A DNA stretch of 64,000 nt from Opitutaceae bacterium EW11 (GCA_003054665.1 QAYY01000012.1:1-64000); one strand, 5' to 3'. Shown: positions 1 through 9,096, counted from the stretch's first letter. The notes: generated by a model from the letters alone, not told the origin. Program-made: numbers and translations.

Positions 1-760
1 TGCCGGCCTGGACGAGCGTATTCCAACGCGCCAGTTGGGTGGACTCTTCTGCCACGTCCACATCCATGATGCGGCTGGTGGCGGCTTCGAGGTTCGCCTT
101 GTTCGTGGTCAGCAACTCCGAAGCGAAGGAGAAGCGGCTCTGCTCGGCACCGTTGGCGGCGCGCATCGTAGCCACGTTCTGAATCGCATTCGTGATATTC
201 GTGAGCGTGATCGAGCCCAGCGAGGAGGCGGCGGTGGCGGTGAGAACACCGATGCCGACACCCGTGCTGGACAGATCGCGACCCGCGATCGAGACTTGCG
301 AGGCTGTGCTGCCGTCTTCCGTCACCGCGACGTTCAGACCGGACGTGCCGAATAGGCCGACGCCGTTGAACTTCTCGGACGTGAGGGCGGTCAACTGAGC
401 CTTCAACGAGGTGAATTCCGAGTCGTAGTTGGCGAGGTCGCCGGTGTTCTTGGTCGGATCTGCGTAGAGGGTCTTCAGCTCGCTCATGCGATCGAGGACC
501 TTCGCGGCAATCTTCAGAGCACCGTCCTGCGTCTGCAGGTACGACACGGAATTTCCGATGTTCGTGGAAACCGCGCCCTGGCGTTTCGCCGCAGCGGACA
601 GTTTCATCGCGACCGCCAGACCGCCGGCGTCATCGGAAGGGTTAACGATCTTCGTGCCGCTCGAGAGTCGGTTAAGGCTCTTCTGCAGCATCGTGTTCGA
701 CGAACTCAGGTTGTTGGCGGCAACCGTCGCCGAATAGTTTGTGTTAATAACAACTGACAT
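1..760 (-). CDS. fliC: Flagellin, 3' end cut by window edge
   Basis: Filament subunit exported through the flagellar type III apparatus. The gene starts at 760 on the minus strand and runs off the left edge, so about 253 codons are visible and roughly the last 20 residues are missing. The N-terminal D0/D1 helix is classic (MSVVINTNYSATVAANN, then LNRLSSGTKIVNPSDDAGG), and the visible C-terminal helix reads into ARWNTLVQAG at position 1. Upstream of the ATG is a good ribosome site, AAGGAAAG, about 7 bases away. It lies 282 bp downstream of a second, closely similar flagellin on the same strand, so the two are tandem paralogues. The short variable region implies a small flagellin with little D2/D3. 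Confidence 0.93.
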   Translation of the reverse strand, partial: MSVVINTNYSATVAANNLSSSNTMLQKSLNRLSSGTKIVNPSDDAGGLAVAMKLSAAAKRQGAVSTNIGNSVSYLQTQDGALKIAAKVLDRMSELKTLYADPTKNTGDLANYDSEFTSLKAQLTALTSEKFNGVGLFGTSGLNVAVTEDGSTASQVSIAGRDLSSTGVGIGVLTATAASSLGSITLTNITNAIQNVATMRAANGAEQSRFSFASELLTTNKANLEAATSRIMDVDVAEESTQLARWNTLVQAG

Positions 761-1042
761 AGTGGTATCTTTCCTTGATGAGTGCGACGTCCGTCGTCGC
801 CACGAGCTCGCGTGAACGGTGCGGGCCGGCCCGATCAGAGCTGGTGCTCTAAATTGTCACCCTGCGAAGGGCTGCTAGTGGTAATCGAAGGATCGATCCG
901 ACTGCGTCGGGGCGCGTGGAACGGTTCTTTGGCGAAACCGCTCCGGCGAGAGGGGGCTGCGAAGCGCCGGGCCAGGCTCAGCCCTTCCGCGACCGTTTTG
1001 GCGCCGGTCGCGTCAGGCGTTAGCTAGCCTCGAGGGCTTGGC

Positions 1043-1867
1043 TTATTGCAGCAGCTTGAGAGCTGTCTGCGGGCTCTGGTTCGCTTGCGCCAGCATCGCA
1101 GTGCCGGCTTGGACCAGAGTGTTGAAGCGCGCGAGTTGCGTGGATTCCTGAGCCACGTCCACGTCCATGATTCGGCTCGTGGCGGCTTCCAGGTTGGCCT
1201 TGTTGATCGTCAGCAGCTCCGAGGCGAACGAGAAGCGGCTCTGCTCGGCACCGTTGGAGGCGCGGAACGTTGCCACATTTTGGATCGCGTCGGAGATCGA
1301 CTGCAGCGTCAGCGCGGTCGAACCCAGGCTCGTCACGGCGGTGGCCGTCAGTGCGGCGATGCCCGTGGCGGTGCTGGAGAGATCCCGGCCGTAAATCGTC
1401 ACGGCCGAACTCGTGCTGCCGTCTTCCGTGACGGCGATCGACATGTTGTTGGTACCGAAGAGCGAGACCCCGTTGAACTTTTCGCTCGTGAGGCTCGAGA
1501 GCTGGGCCTGCAGCGAAGTGAACTCCGCATCGTAGTTGGCCTTGTCGCCCGAGTTCTTCGTCGGATCCGTATACAGCGTCTTCAGTTCGCTCATACGTTC
1601 CAGCACCTTGCCCGCGATCTTCAGCGCACCGTCCTGCGTCTGCAGGAACGACACCGAATTTCCGATATTGGTCGAGACGGCTCCTTGGCGGCGAGCCGCG
1701 GCAGCCAACTTCATCGACACAGCAAGACCGCCCGCATCGTCGGACGGATTCACTATCTTGGTTCCGCTGGAAAGCCGGTTCAGGCTCTTCTGCAGACCAT
1801 CGTTCGAGCTCACCAGGTTGTTAGCGGCAACCGTAGCGGCGTAATTGGTATTAATGACGACTGACAT
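1043..1867 (-). CDS. fliC: Flagellin (complete, 274 aa)
   Basis: Complete filament protein. I chose the ATG at 1867 because it gives the conserved MSVVINTNYAATVAANN start, shared with the neighbouring flagellin, and has AAGGAAG just upstream; the frame stays open for 34 more codons but that extension is not flagellin-like. The D0/D1 N-terminal helices cover about residues 1-140 and the C-terminal D0 helix ends in QANQSPQTALKLLQ. At 274 residues it is a short flagellin with a minimal surface domain. A sigma-28-like promoter lies about 100 bp upstream. fliD starts divergently 285 bp away, so filament and cap genes flank a shared control region. Confidence 0.96.
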   Translation of the reverse strand: MSVVINTNYAATVAANNLVSSNDGLQKSLNRLSSGTKIVNPSDDAGGLAVSMKLAAAARRQGAVSTNIGNSVSFLQTQDGALKIAGKVLERMSELKTLYTDPTKNSGDKANYDAEFTSLQAQLSSLTSEKFNGVSLFGTNNMSIAVTEDGSTSSAVTIYGRDLSSTATGIAALTATAVTSLGSTALTLQSISDAIQNVATFRASNGAEQSRFSFASELLTINKANLEAATSRIMDVDVAQESTQLARFNTLVQAGTAMLAQANQSPQTALKLLQ

Positions 1868-1966
1868 GGTATCTTCCTTGATCTTTGCTGCCACGTCCGT
1901 GTGGCGACGGGGCCGGGAAGGGAGCCGGACCACTCCGGCTGCGGGGTAAATCGCAGCTGCCTTCTC

Positions 1967-1994
1967 CATACGGCACAGCCAGCAGAATTCTTTA
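1967..1994 (-). promoter_or_regulatory. Sigma-28-like promoter for flagellin
   Basis: Read on the minus strand there is TAAAGAAT at 1994-1987, then GCCGTATG at 1974-1967. TAAA and GCCG are 16 bases apart, against a FliA consensus of TAAA-N15-GCCGATAA. Its location about 100 bp before a flagellin start supports it. Spacing is one base long and the last four bases of the -10 element match poorly, so this is a candidate only. Confidence 0.4.
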
Positions 1995-2151
1995 GGGTAA
2001 AAATGAAGTGATCTCCCCGGATCGGTCTGGGGTATATCCTCCAGACAATTTCGCCCTCCTCGCCGCCAAACTGCGCTCCGCGGCTCAAGTCCCCACCGCC
2101 CGGTGCCGATACCAGGTTGATCGATTTGTCGCCTTAACGTCCTCCACCACC

Positions 2152-3876
2152 ATGTCCTCTTCCCTCGCGCTCTCAGGTCTGGCCAGCGGTTTCGACTGGA
2201 AAACGTTTATCGACACGATGATCGAGACCCAGTCCGCCCCGATCACGCGGCTGAAGGCGGAGAAGACGGCGAACAACAACAAGATCACCGCGCTCTCCAC
2301 CCTCGGGACAAAAATCACGGATCTGCAGACGGCGGCGGCGGCGCTCAAAGCCGACGGCCTGTTCTCGGGGCGCACCGCGACTTCCACCAATACCAACTGG
2401 ACCGCGTCGGCCTCCTCCGGCACCGCCACCGGCAGCTATGCCATCAACGTCACGCGCCTCGCCTCGGCGACGGCCCGGAACGGCACGTCGGATATCGGTC
2501 TCGGACTCTCCACGACCAACGACGTCTCCGGCGTCACCCTCGCGTCGATGGCGACCGCCAAGGCGGTCACCGCGGGCAATTTCACCGTCAACGGAGCCCA
2601 GGTCTCGATCGCGCTCACGGACTCGCTCCAGGACGTCTTCACCAAGATCTCCACCGCGACCGGCGGCACCGTCACCGCCAGCTACGATTCGGCCACGGAC
2701 AAGATTTCCCTCAATTCGGCCTCCACCATCGTGCTCGGCGCGAGCAACGACACCTCGAATTTCTTCTCGGTCACGAAGCTGGCCAACAACAGCAGCGGCA
2801 CGATCACGAGCAGCGGCGCGCTGGGCTCGGTGAACCAGAGCGCCCCGCTCGCCAGCTCCCGGCTCCGCGGCAGCATCACCGCCGTCGACGGCTCCGGGAA
2901 CGGCTCGTTCAACATCAACGGCGTCGCGATCGCGTATAACGTCAACACCGACTCCCTTTCCGCCGTCCTCAACCGGATCAACACGTCCACGGCCGGCGTG
3001 ACCGCCACTTACGACACCGCCAGCGACCGCGTGGTCCTGACGAACAAGACCACCGGCTCGGTCGGCATGGGTTTCAGCGAGGCCGCCGGAGGATTCCTCG
3101 ACGCCGCTGGTATCACTGCGGGCACTACGAACGTCGGCCTCGACGCCCAGTACACGGTCAACGGCGGCCCGACGCTCACCAGCTCGAGCAACACGCTCGA
3201 CGCGTCCTCGCACGGCATCACGGGCCTCAGCGTGATCGCGACCGCGGAAGGAACCTCCACGATCGCCGTCGGTAGCGACACCACCTCGATGCGCAAGAAG
3301 ATCGAGGACTTCATTTCCAAGTACAACGCGGTCCAGGACTACATCGAGTCGCAGACGAAGGTCACCATCACCAACGGCAAGGTGTCCACGTCGCTCATGT
3401 CGGACAACCGCGAGATCCAGAGCTGGGCCCGGTCCTTCCGCTCGGCGGCGTTCGACGCGGTCAGCGGCGTCGGCGGCACGATCCAGCGCCTGGAGAACCT
3501 CGGCATCGATTTCACGAGCGGCACTTCGGACCTGACGATCAAGGACGGCACCAAGCTCGATGCAGCCCTGGCCGACCACTCGGCGGACGTGGAAAGCTTC
3601 TTCAAGACCGCGACCACCGGCTTTTCCGCCAAGCTCGATGCGCTCTCCACCCAGATCCTGGGCACCGGCACGAGCAGCACCGGCTGGATCAATACGGCGA
3701 AAAACACCCTCACCAACTCCAACACGAGCATCGACAACCAGATCGATGTCATTCAGCGCCAGCTCGATTCCCAGCGGGCCCGCCTGGAGGCCGCCTTCAC
3801 GGCCATGGAGGAGGCCCAGTCGAAGATCCAGCAGCAGCAGCAGCAGATCGCGAAGACGTTCCCAAGCACGGGTTGA
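2152..3876 (+). CDS. fliD: Flagellar filament cap protein FliD
   Basis: Hook-associated protein 2, which caps the growing filament and folds in exported flagellin. The FliD N-terminal signature is clear (GLASGFDWKTFIDTMIETQ, about residues 8-26), followed by a Ser/Thr/Gly-rich central region and a C-terminal helical region from about residue 500 ending in a Gln run (SKIQQQQQQIAKTF). The start at 2152 gives 574 residues, in the usual range; the frame is open for 48 codons upstream but that part does not look like FliD. No strong Shine-Dalgarno precedes the ATG (CCTCCACCACC), a pattern seen at several starts here. It is divergent from the flagellins and followed after 40 bp by a lipoprotein gene. 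Confidence 0.95.
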   Translation: MSSSLALSGLASGFDWKTFIDTMIETQSAPITRLKAEKTANNNKITALSTLGTKITDLQTAAAALKADGLFSGRTATSTNTNWTASASSGTATGSYAINVTRLASATARNGTSDIGLGLSTTNDVSGVTLASMATAKAVTAGNFTVNGAQVSIALTDSLQDVFTKISTATGGTVTASYDSATDKISLNSASTIVLGASNDTSNFFSVTKLANNSSGTITSSGALGSVNQSAPLASSRLRGSITAVDGSGNGSFNINGVAIAYNVNTDSLSAVLNRINTSTAGVTATYDTASDRVVLTNKTTGSVGMGFSEAAGGFLDAAGITAGTTNVGLDAQYTVNGGPTLTSSSNTLDASSHGITGLSVIATAEGTSTIAVGSDTTSMRKKIEDFISKYNAVQDYIESQTKVTITNGKVSTSLMSDNREIQSWARSFRSAAFDAVSGVGGTIQRLENLGIDFTSGTSDLTIKDGTKLDAALADHSADVESFFKTATTGFSAKLDALSTQILGTGTSSTGWINTAKNTLTNSNTSIDNQIDVIQRQLDSQRARLEAAFTAMEEAQSKIQQQQQQIAKTFPSTG

Positions 3877-3916
3877 GGCTGTCCGCGGGCCAAGTTTGCG
3901 GCATCCTTTCTCCACC

Positions 3917-4567
3917 ATGGACCACCGCCCTCTTTTTGTCTTCATCGCGCTGACTCTCGCCGGCTGCTCCGAGCTTCCGAGGAAGGATCCTGCGAAGTCC
4001 GGGCCTTTTTTCGTTCCGACCAATGTCACCACGCTGGGCCGGCTCCCCGCCGAGGTCCGCCGCGTCGCGATCCTGCCCGCCTGGGGCGGCAAGGACATCG
4101 CCCTGACGAGCTACGAACGCATCGACCAAGCCATCTCCGCCGAACTGACCCGCACGGGCCGTTTCGAGACGGTGGTGGTTACGCGCGAGGATCTCCAGCG
4201 CCTCGCAGGCACGCCGGCGGTCAATTCGGCCGACTCCCTGCCCGTCGATCTGCTGCAAAAACTCGCCAAGGCCACCGGCGCCGACGCCGTGCTGTTCTCC
4301 GACATCACCAACTACTCGCCCTACCCGCCTTTGCTTTTCGGCTATCGGACCAAACTCGCGCGGCTCCCCGACGGACAGATCCTCTGGGCAGCCGATAACG
4401 TCTTCGATGCCAGCGTGCCCACCGTTGCCAACTCCGCCCGCCACACAGCACTCAAGCTCGGCTCCGATCGCGGCCCGGGCGACCTGAGTCACACCATCCT
4501 GCAAAACCCGGCTCGCTTCGCCGCTTTTGTCGCCGCCGAGACATTCGCCACGCTTCCTCCCAGATGA
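3917..4567 (+). CDS. Putative lipoprotein in flagellar block
   Basis: Predicted lipoprotein of 216 residues. The N-terminus has a short hydrophobic stretch and a good lipobox (ALTLAGC, Cys at about residue 17). The body contains a VRRVAILPAWGG strand, then a segment reading TRTGRFETVVVTREDLQRL and later GADAVLFSDITNYSPYPP. This order (strand ILP, 'F.vv.re.l', 'GADAvl') resembles the CsgG/TolB-N-like fold of envelope lipoproteins. The frame is open upstream into fliD but the ATG at 3917 sets the signal peptide. Position between fliD and the fliS group suggests a motility-linked envelope role, for instance near the flagellar outer rings, but that is inference from context. Confidence 0.75.
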   Translation: MDHRPLFVFIALTLAGCSELPRKDPAKSGPFFVPTNVTTLGRLPAEVRRVAILPAWGGKDIALTSYERIDQAISAELTRTGRFETVVVTREDLQRLAGTPAVNSADSLPVDLLQKLAKATGADAVLFSDITNYSPYPPLLFGYRTKLARLPDGQILWAADNVFDASVPTVANSARHTALKLGSDRGPGDLSHTILQNPARFAAFVAAETFATLPPR

Positions 4568-4713
4568 GCAGGAGGATAAGCATCCGCCACCTATTTGCGT
4601 AATGTTTTTACTTAAGTATCACGGCCGGCGGACCGATTGACCCCCATAGCTAAACCAACGGCGTTCCCTGTATCGCTTCGTCCTAGGGCTGACCGTACAT
4701 CCCTAAAACACAC

Positions 4714-5004
4714 ATGATACAACCCACGTCCAACTACCTCGGTTTCAACCGGGCGGACGCGTTGGCCAACGCCGCTGCGAAAAACGCCTCGGCGGACCAA
4801 TCTCCCACCTCCAGCGGCGATCGACTTTCCAGCTCCAGCAGCGACGCGCTGAAACAGGCCTTGAACAACTCTCCGGAAATTCGTCCCGACGTCGTCGCGC
4901 GCGGCAATCATCTCGCGGTGGATCTCTATTATCCGCCCCGCGAATTGATCCAGCGGCTCGCCAAGATGATCACCGATTCGGTCGATCTTTCCGAGAAGGC
5001 CTAA
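4714..5004 (+). CDS. Small FlgM-like protein (candidate anti-sigma-28)
   Basis: A 96-residue protein immediately upstream of fliS (6 bp gap). The N-terminal half is Ser/Ala-rich and probably disordered. The C-terminal half (about residues 50-90) reads NNSPEIRPDVVARG, then a hydrophobic pair of segments ending in LIQRLAKMITDS. FlgM proteins share this shape: disordered N-terminus, a 'R.e.V..l...i..G.Y.vd' helix and a final 'iA.kll' helix. Length and location in a flagellar export-chaperone block fit FlgM, and a sigma-28-like promoter exists nearby. Sequence identity is too weak to be certain; it may also be an unrelated flagellar small protein. Confidence 0.5.
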   Translation: MIQPTSNYLGFNRADALANAAAKNASADQSPTSSGDRLSSSSSDALKQALNNSPEIRPDVVARGNHLAVDLYYPPRELIQRLAKMITDSVDLSEKA

Positions 5005-5010
5005 CACCCC

Positions 5011-5442
5011 ATGACCCACACGGCCGCCCACGGATACGCCCGCGCTTACCAGGCGCAGTCCGTCCTCACCGCCAGCCCGGGGCAGCTCATTCTGATGCTG
5101 TACGACGGCGCCCTCCGTTTCCTGGGGCACGCCCGCGACGCCCTGGAATGCCCGGAAGAGACGCCTCACCGTATCGAGCGTATCAATACCAATCTGCTCA
5201 AGGCGCAGGCGATCGTTTCCGAGCTTCGCGCCAGCCTGAATCTCGACGCGGGCGAATACGCCACCAACCTCGACCGCCTTTACGACTACTACCTGCGCCG
5301 CCTCTTCGAGGCCAACATGAAGAAGTCCGTGAAGCCGGTGATCGAGGTCGAAGGGCTGATCCGCCAGCTGCGCGACGGCTGGGCCGAAATGCTCAAGAAC
5401 GAAGGAGCCGCACGCCTCCAGCAGGCCCGCGGCGTCGCCTGA
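5011..5442 (+). CDS. fliS: Flagellin export chaperone FliS
   Basis: Four-helix cytosolic chaperone that binds the flagellin C-terminus before export. The signature is near the N-terminus: YQAQSVLTASPGQLILMLYDGALRF is spread over about residues 13-38, matching the FliS core 'v.taspgeLi.MLYdgai'. At 143 residues it has the family length. It follows the FlgM-like gene by 6 bp and precedes a FliT-like gene by 14 bp, so the three form an operon, the usual fliD-fliS-fliT neighbourhood. Confidence 0.95.
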   Translation: MTHTAAHGYARAYQAQSVLTASPGQLILMLYDGALRFLGHARDALECPEETPHRIERINTNLLKAQAIVSELRASLNLDAGEYATNLDRLYDYYLRRLFEANMKKSVKPVIEVEGLIRQLRDGWAEMLKNEGAARLQQARGVA

Positions 5443-5456
5443 AGGCCGCCCGGACC

Positions 5457-5846
5457 ATGGAAACCGCCCTCCAGCGTGTAGGCCGCCTCATCGGCTCCCT
5501 GGAAACGCTGTCCTCGCAGCAGTCCTTTCTCCTCGCGGCGGACGATTTCGCCGGTGTCCTCGATCTGGTGAACCGCTGCCAGCCCCTGATCGACGAGATC
5601 GCCCGGCTCATGATGATGCCCGGCGTCTCCCGGTCCCTCGAGCCGGCGCTTCAGCGCAGGGCCCAGAACTTTTTTGATTCGCAACGCTCGCTGAGCGAAA
5701 AGCTCACGTCGAAAAAGACCGTCGTCCGCGAACAACTCGACGAGATCGCCGCCGTGCGTTCCCGAGTTCATCGTCTCCGCGGCGCATACGGCACCGCCTA
5801 CGGCAGCCGTTCGCAGAATCCCGTCGCCCTGGCCGGACAGGCCTGA
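5457..5846 (+). CDS. FliT-like helical flagellar chaperone (putative)
   Basis: A 129-residue, almost entirely helical protein directly downstream of fliS. The start at 5457 (METALQRVGRLIGSLETL) follows fliS by 14 bp; the frame is open further upstream but overlaps fliS out of phase. No recognisable motif is strong enough to name it. Its size, helical pattern, place in the operon and lack of signal peptide fit FliT/FlgN-type chaperones, which diverge quickly. I infer a role as chaperone for FliD or another export substrate. Confidence 0.6.
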   Translation: METALQRVGRLIGSLETLSSQQSFLLAADDFAGVLDLVNRCQPLIDEIARLMMMPGVSRSLEPALQRRAQNFFDSQRSLSEKLTSKKTVVREQLDEIAAVRSRVHRLRGAYGTAYGSRSQNPVALAGQA

Positions 5847-5981
5847 GGCAAAACAAGGCTGACGGACTGAACGAGCCCCGCATGCGCCTGGCTCGCCGAT
5901 GTTCGGGGTTACGCTGAAGACGCGCGGAGCGACAGAAGTCGGCTGCCGCTCCCCTCAGCTTGTCGGTTCTCCAGCCGTTTT

Positions 5982-6353
5982 TCAGCTGGCCGCAGGCAGC
6001 GATTCTCTGGCCACGCCCGCTCCGTTTACCGGAAGTTTGGGGCCGGCCATCCAGGCCTCCGCGATCTTCGCCGCAGCGCCAAACCAATCGAAATTGTCGC
6101 CCTTGGGAAATACGGAGCAGTTGCCCGTCTCCTGGGTATTGGGCCAGCCGAACTCGGCCCGGATACAGATCTCCCCGTCGGCCAGAGTGAAATTCTGGAG
6201 CAGGATCCACCCGGAGCCGTCCGCGAAGGTCATTTTCGCGATGCCTTTCTGGAAGTTCACAACCCGGGAGGCACGCTGCAGAACCGATGGGCATTCCAGC
6301 GTGGCCAGGGCGGCCTCAACCGAGGACATCATCGAAAGCAGACGTGGAGGCAT
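5982..6353 (-). CDS. Hypothetical protein, 123 aa
   Basis: Unrecognised. The ATG at 6353 gives a soluble 123-residue protein beginning MPPRLLSMMSSVEAALATL; a GTG three codons upstream is an alternative. It has an N-terminal helix followed by what look like beta strands rich in Phe and Trp (KMTFADGSGWILLQNFTL, then EICIRAEFGWPNTQ). No membrane segment or signal peptide. It is convergent with the FliT-like gene and divergent from the hybrid kinase at 6497. Amino-acid composition is protein-like (low Arg/Pro), unlike the many antisense frames in this GC-rich DNA, which is why I keep it. Confidence 0.55.
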   Translation of the reverse strand: MPPRLLSMMSSVEAALATLECPSVLQRASRVVNFQKGIAKMTFADGSGWILLQNFTLADGEICIRAEFGWPNTQETGNCSVFPKGDNFDWFGAAAKIAEAWMAGPKLPVNGAGVARESLPAAS

Positions 6354-6463
6354 AGCGGTCACTCGATGGCGAAATCGGCCATATCCCCGCTCACTTTAGG
6401 CCTTTCCGTCATGCCAGCCCCTCAATCCGCTGTACTCCGGAGATATTTTTCTCAACTTTTTTA

Positions 6464-6507
6464 CCGAACGTCCGATTTGAAGATCGCAAGATCATCGTGA
6501 CGTTCGG
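6464..6507. promoter_or_regulatory. 9-bp perfect inverted repeat at kinase start
   Basis: CCGAACGTC at 6464-6472 and GACGTTCGG at 6499-6507 are exact inverse complements separated by 26 bases, in a locally AT-rich stretch between divergent genes. The right arm overlaps the GTG start used for the hybrid kinase. It could be an operator or a 5' hairpin; if an operator, the kinase may start at the in-frame GTG at 6545. Confidence 0.35.
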
Positions 6508-8833
6508 AAAGTCCATCCGCTTCCAGCTACCAGCTATCAGCCCAGTGCCCGCTTCTGCTAACCCACTCGACCCTGCCGCTCGCGGCGAGGCGCACCTGCA
6601 CGCCCTCTTGGCGCGTGTCGTGACGGAGTCTACCCAGGCTCTGCTCATCTGCGATGCACGGCAGCCGGGGCGGCCCGTCGCCCACGTGAATCGGGAATTC
6701 GAGCAGCTGACGGGTTGGGGCGCGCAGGCGGCCCTGGGGAAATCGCTTTCCAAACTTCTGCGTCCGCCCGGCGGGCAATTCGAGTGGGAACGCGTCGAGT
6801 CGGTGATGTCCGGCTCGCAGCCTTGGCGGAAAACGCTGCCGGCGGCGCGCCGGGACGGCACCGTCTTCTGGGCCGACGTCCACCTCTATCCGCTCACCGA
6901 GGGCGACGTGATCAGCCACTGGGTCGGCACGTTGTCCGACGTCACCGAAAACCTGGAGCTGCACGACGCGCTGCACCAAAGCGAAGCGCAGCATCGGCTG
7001 CTCGCCGAAAACATCCGCGACCTGATCACCGTCTGCCACGACGACGGTCGCTGCGCCTTCGCCTCCTCCTCGTGCCAGGCGATGCTTGGCTACCGGCCCG
7101 AAGAGATCGTCGGAGCGCAGTTTCGGGACTTCGTGCATCCGGACGACCGGGCGGCGTTTGACCGGCTGATCGAGGCGCATTTTCAGGACCGCAACGAAGG
7201 CGTGATCGTCCAGCGCCTCCGCCGAAAGGACGGCTCGTGGCTGTGGACCGAGATGACGAGCAAGACCCGTCGCGATCCCGCCAGTCAACGCGCCCAGGAG
7301 ATGATCTCCACGACGCGCGACATCAGCCGGCGCCACGCGGCAGAGGAGAAACTGCGCTCCACCCACGCGCTGCTCGACGCCGTGTACGAAGCGGTGCCGA
7401 TCGGCCTCGCCCTGATCGACAACCACGGGGCGTTTGTGCAGTGCAACCGGGCTTTCGCCGCGCTCTTCGGTCTGCGCGCCGTCGAGATTCCCGGACGCGC
7501 CGCCAGCACCCTTATTCCCGCCGGTCCGCTCGCCCGGGCCACCGCCGCCCAGGGCACGCCCTGCGACGCCGAATGCGCCGCCCCCGGGGGCAAACTCTTC
7601 CCCACCGAGCTCACCGTGCTCCCGCTCTCCACCGCGGGCGACAACGCGCGGCTGCTCGTGCTCAGCGACGTTCGCGAGCGCCGGAAGATCGAGTCGCGGC
7701 TGCGCGAGGCGGGGCAGCTCGAGAGCCTCGGAACCCTCGCCGGAGGCATCGCGCACGATTTCAACAACATGCTCGCGATCGTCCTCGGATACGCGAGCCT
7801 CCTGCGGGACGCGGCCGGAGAACCCGCGCGTATTATCCACTACGCGGATACGATCATCGACGCCGGCCGGCGCGGCGCCGACGTCGTCCGCCAGCTGCAG
7901 CTTTTCGCCAACACGCAGGACGCGGATCTCGCGCCCGCCAACGTGCACGCGCTGCTCGACGAGTGCATCGCGCGGGTGTGCGCCGGCTGGCCGGCAAACG
8001 TCGAGATCGTCCGGCACTTCAACGCGCTGGATCCGGTCCTCACCGTCGACGCACACCAGCTCACGCAGGCGATCCAGAAGCTGCTGGAAAACGCCCGCGA
8101 CGCGATGCCGCGCGGCGGCCGGCTGGTGGTGCGCACGGCCGACGTGCGCCAGGCGCATTTCGCCCCCGGTTCCGGCGGGCCGGAGCAGAAACAGTTTCTC
8201 CGCATCTCGATCGAGGACAGCGGCGGCGGCATGGATGCCGAAACGCGCGCGCGCATGTTCGAGCCGTTTTTCGCCCGCAACAAGAACCCGGAGACCCGGG
8301 GCCTCGGGCTGGCGGTCGTCTACGGGATCATCCGCGCGCACCACGGCACGATCGAGGTCGACAGCGCGCCCGGCGAAGGCACCCGCGTTTACCTGGTGTT
8401 TCCGCGCGCCGTATCCAAAACGGAGTTCACCTCTCCGCCGTTTCCCGACACGTCCGCCGCGGCGACCGACCGCCGCACGATCCTCCTCGTCGAGGACGAG
8501 CAGGACATCGGCTCGCTCTGGCTCGAGGTTCTGCCGGCCGCCGGCTGGCGGGTTCTCTGGGCCCGCGACGGAGCCGAGGCGTTGAGGCTCTTCCGCGCAC
8601 ACCGGGAGGAAATCGCCCTCGTCTTCACCGACATCGGACTGCCCGTCATGGACGGCTGGCAGGTGGCGGAAGCGATCCGACGCGAGGTTCCGGGCATGCC
8701 GCTGCTCGTCGCAAGCGGCGCCTTCCGCCCGGGCGACCGCCAGCGCGGTCTCGCCGATCCCGTCGCGTATCTTTCGAAGCCCTACGTTCCGACGAAGGTC
8801 ATCAACCAGATCCGCGCGTTGATTCCCGCCTGA
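6497..8833 (+). CDS. PAS-rich hybrid sensor histidine kinase
   Basis: Cytosolic hybrid kinase of about 778 residues. Order: three PAS regions (about 30-150, 165-285, 290-400), HisKA with phospho-acceptor His in LAGGIAHDFNNMLAI (about residue 418), HATPase_c with N-box LLENARDAMP, G1 EDSGGGMD and G2 GLGLAVVYGI, then a C-terminal receiver domain (about 655-775) with phospho-Asp in VFTDIGLPVMDG and Lys in LSKPY. No membrane segment, so it senses an internal or diffusible signal. The start is uncertain: GTG at 6497 or GTG at 6545, the latter still keeping the first PAS intact. An NtrC-type regulator follows 263 bp downstream and is its likely partner. Confidence 0.93.
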   Translation: MTFGKSIRFQLPAISPVPASANPLDPAARGEAHLHALLARVVTESTQALLICDARQPGRPVAHVNREFEQLTGWGAQAALGKSLSKLLRPPGGQFEWERVESVMSGSQPWRKTLPAARRDGTVFWADVHLYPLTEGDVISHWVGTLSDVTENLELHDALHQSEAQHRLLAENIRDLITVCHDDGRCAFASSSCQAMLGYRPEEIVGAQFRDFVHPDDRAAFDRLIEAHFQDRNEGVIVQRLRRKDGSWLWTEMTSKTRRDPASQRAQEMISTTRDISRRHAAEEKLRSTHALLDAVYEAVPIGLALIDNHGAFVQCNRAFAALFGLRAVEIPGRAASTLIPAGPLARATAAQGTPCDAECAAPGGKLFPTELTVLPLSTAGDNARLLVLSDVRERRKIESRLREAGQLESLGTLAGGIAHDFNNMLAIVLGYASLLRDAAGEPARIIHYADTIIDAGRRGADVVRQLQLFANTQDADLAPANVHALLDECIARVCAGWPANVEIVRHFNALDPVLTVDAHQLTQAIQKLLENARDAMPRGGRLVVRTADVRQAHFAPGSGGPEQKQFLRISIEDSGGGMDAETRARMFEPFFARNKNPETRGLGLAVVYGIIRAHHGTIEVDSAPGEGTRVYLVFPRAVSKTEFTSPPFPDTSAAATDRRTILLVEDEQDIGSLWLEVLPAAGWRVLWARDGAEALRLFRAHREEIALVFTDIGLPVMDGWQVAEAIRREVPGMPLLVASGAFRPGDRQRGLADPVAYLSKPYVPTKVINQIRALIPA

Positions 8834-9096
8834 TCGCCCGGCACGCTCCGGCGTCCCGCTCGTCGCTCCGCCTGGCCCGGCCAGCCGCCGGCACGGCTTC
8901 GATCGCGCGCCGTCGATCCTTCTCCGCAGCGAACAGAGGGGATTCCGGCGCAATTCCTCCTCGCGCAGCGCGGTAAAGTCCGGCTTCTTCAGCGGGCCGA
9001 TCGCACAACAGGTGGACGGGACACCGGTTTTGCCTTCCGCCCAGAGGAAAACGCCATAGATTGTAGATCTTTTCCCGCCCCACGCGCCAAGACGCC

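Noticed and set aside
761-1042. Sigma-54 promoter before the first flagellin
   Set aside because: No GG-N10-GC pair with usable flanks was found; the nearest sigma-28-like match (TAGA, 17 bases, GCCG) is too weak to list.
2173-4098. Minus-strand frame of 641 codons opposite fliD
   Set aside because: No motifs and heavy Arg/Gly content; fliD on the plus strand is unmistakable.
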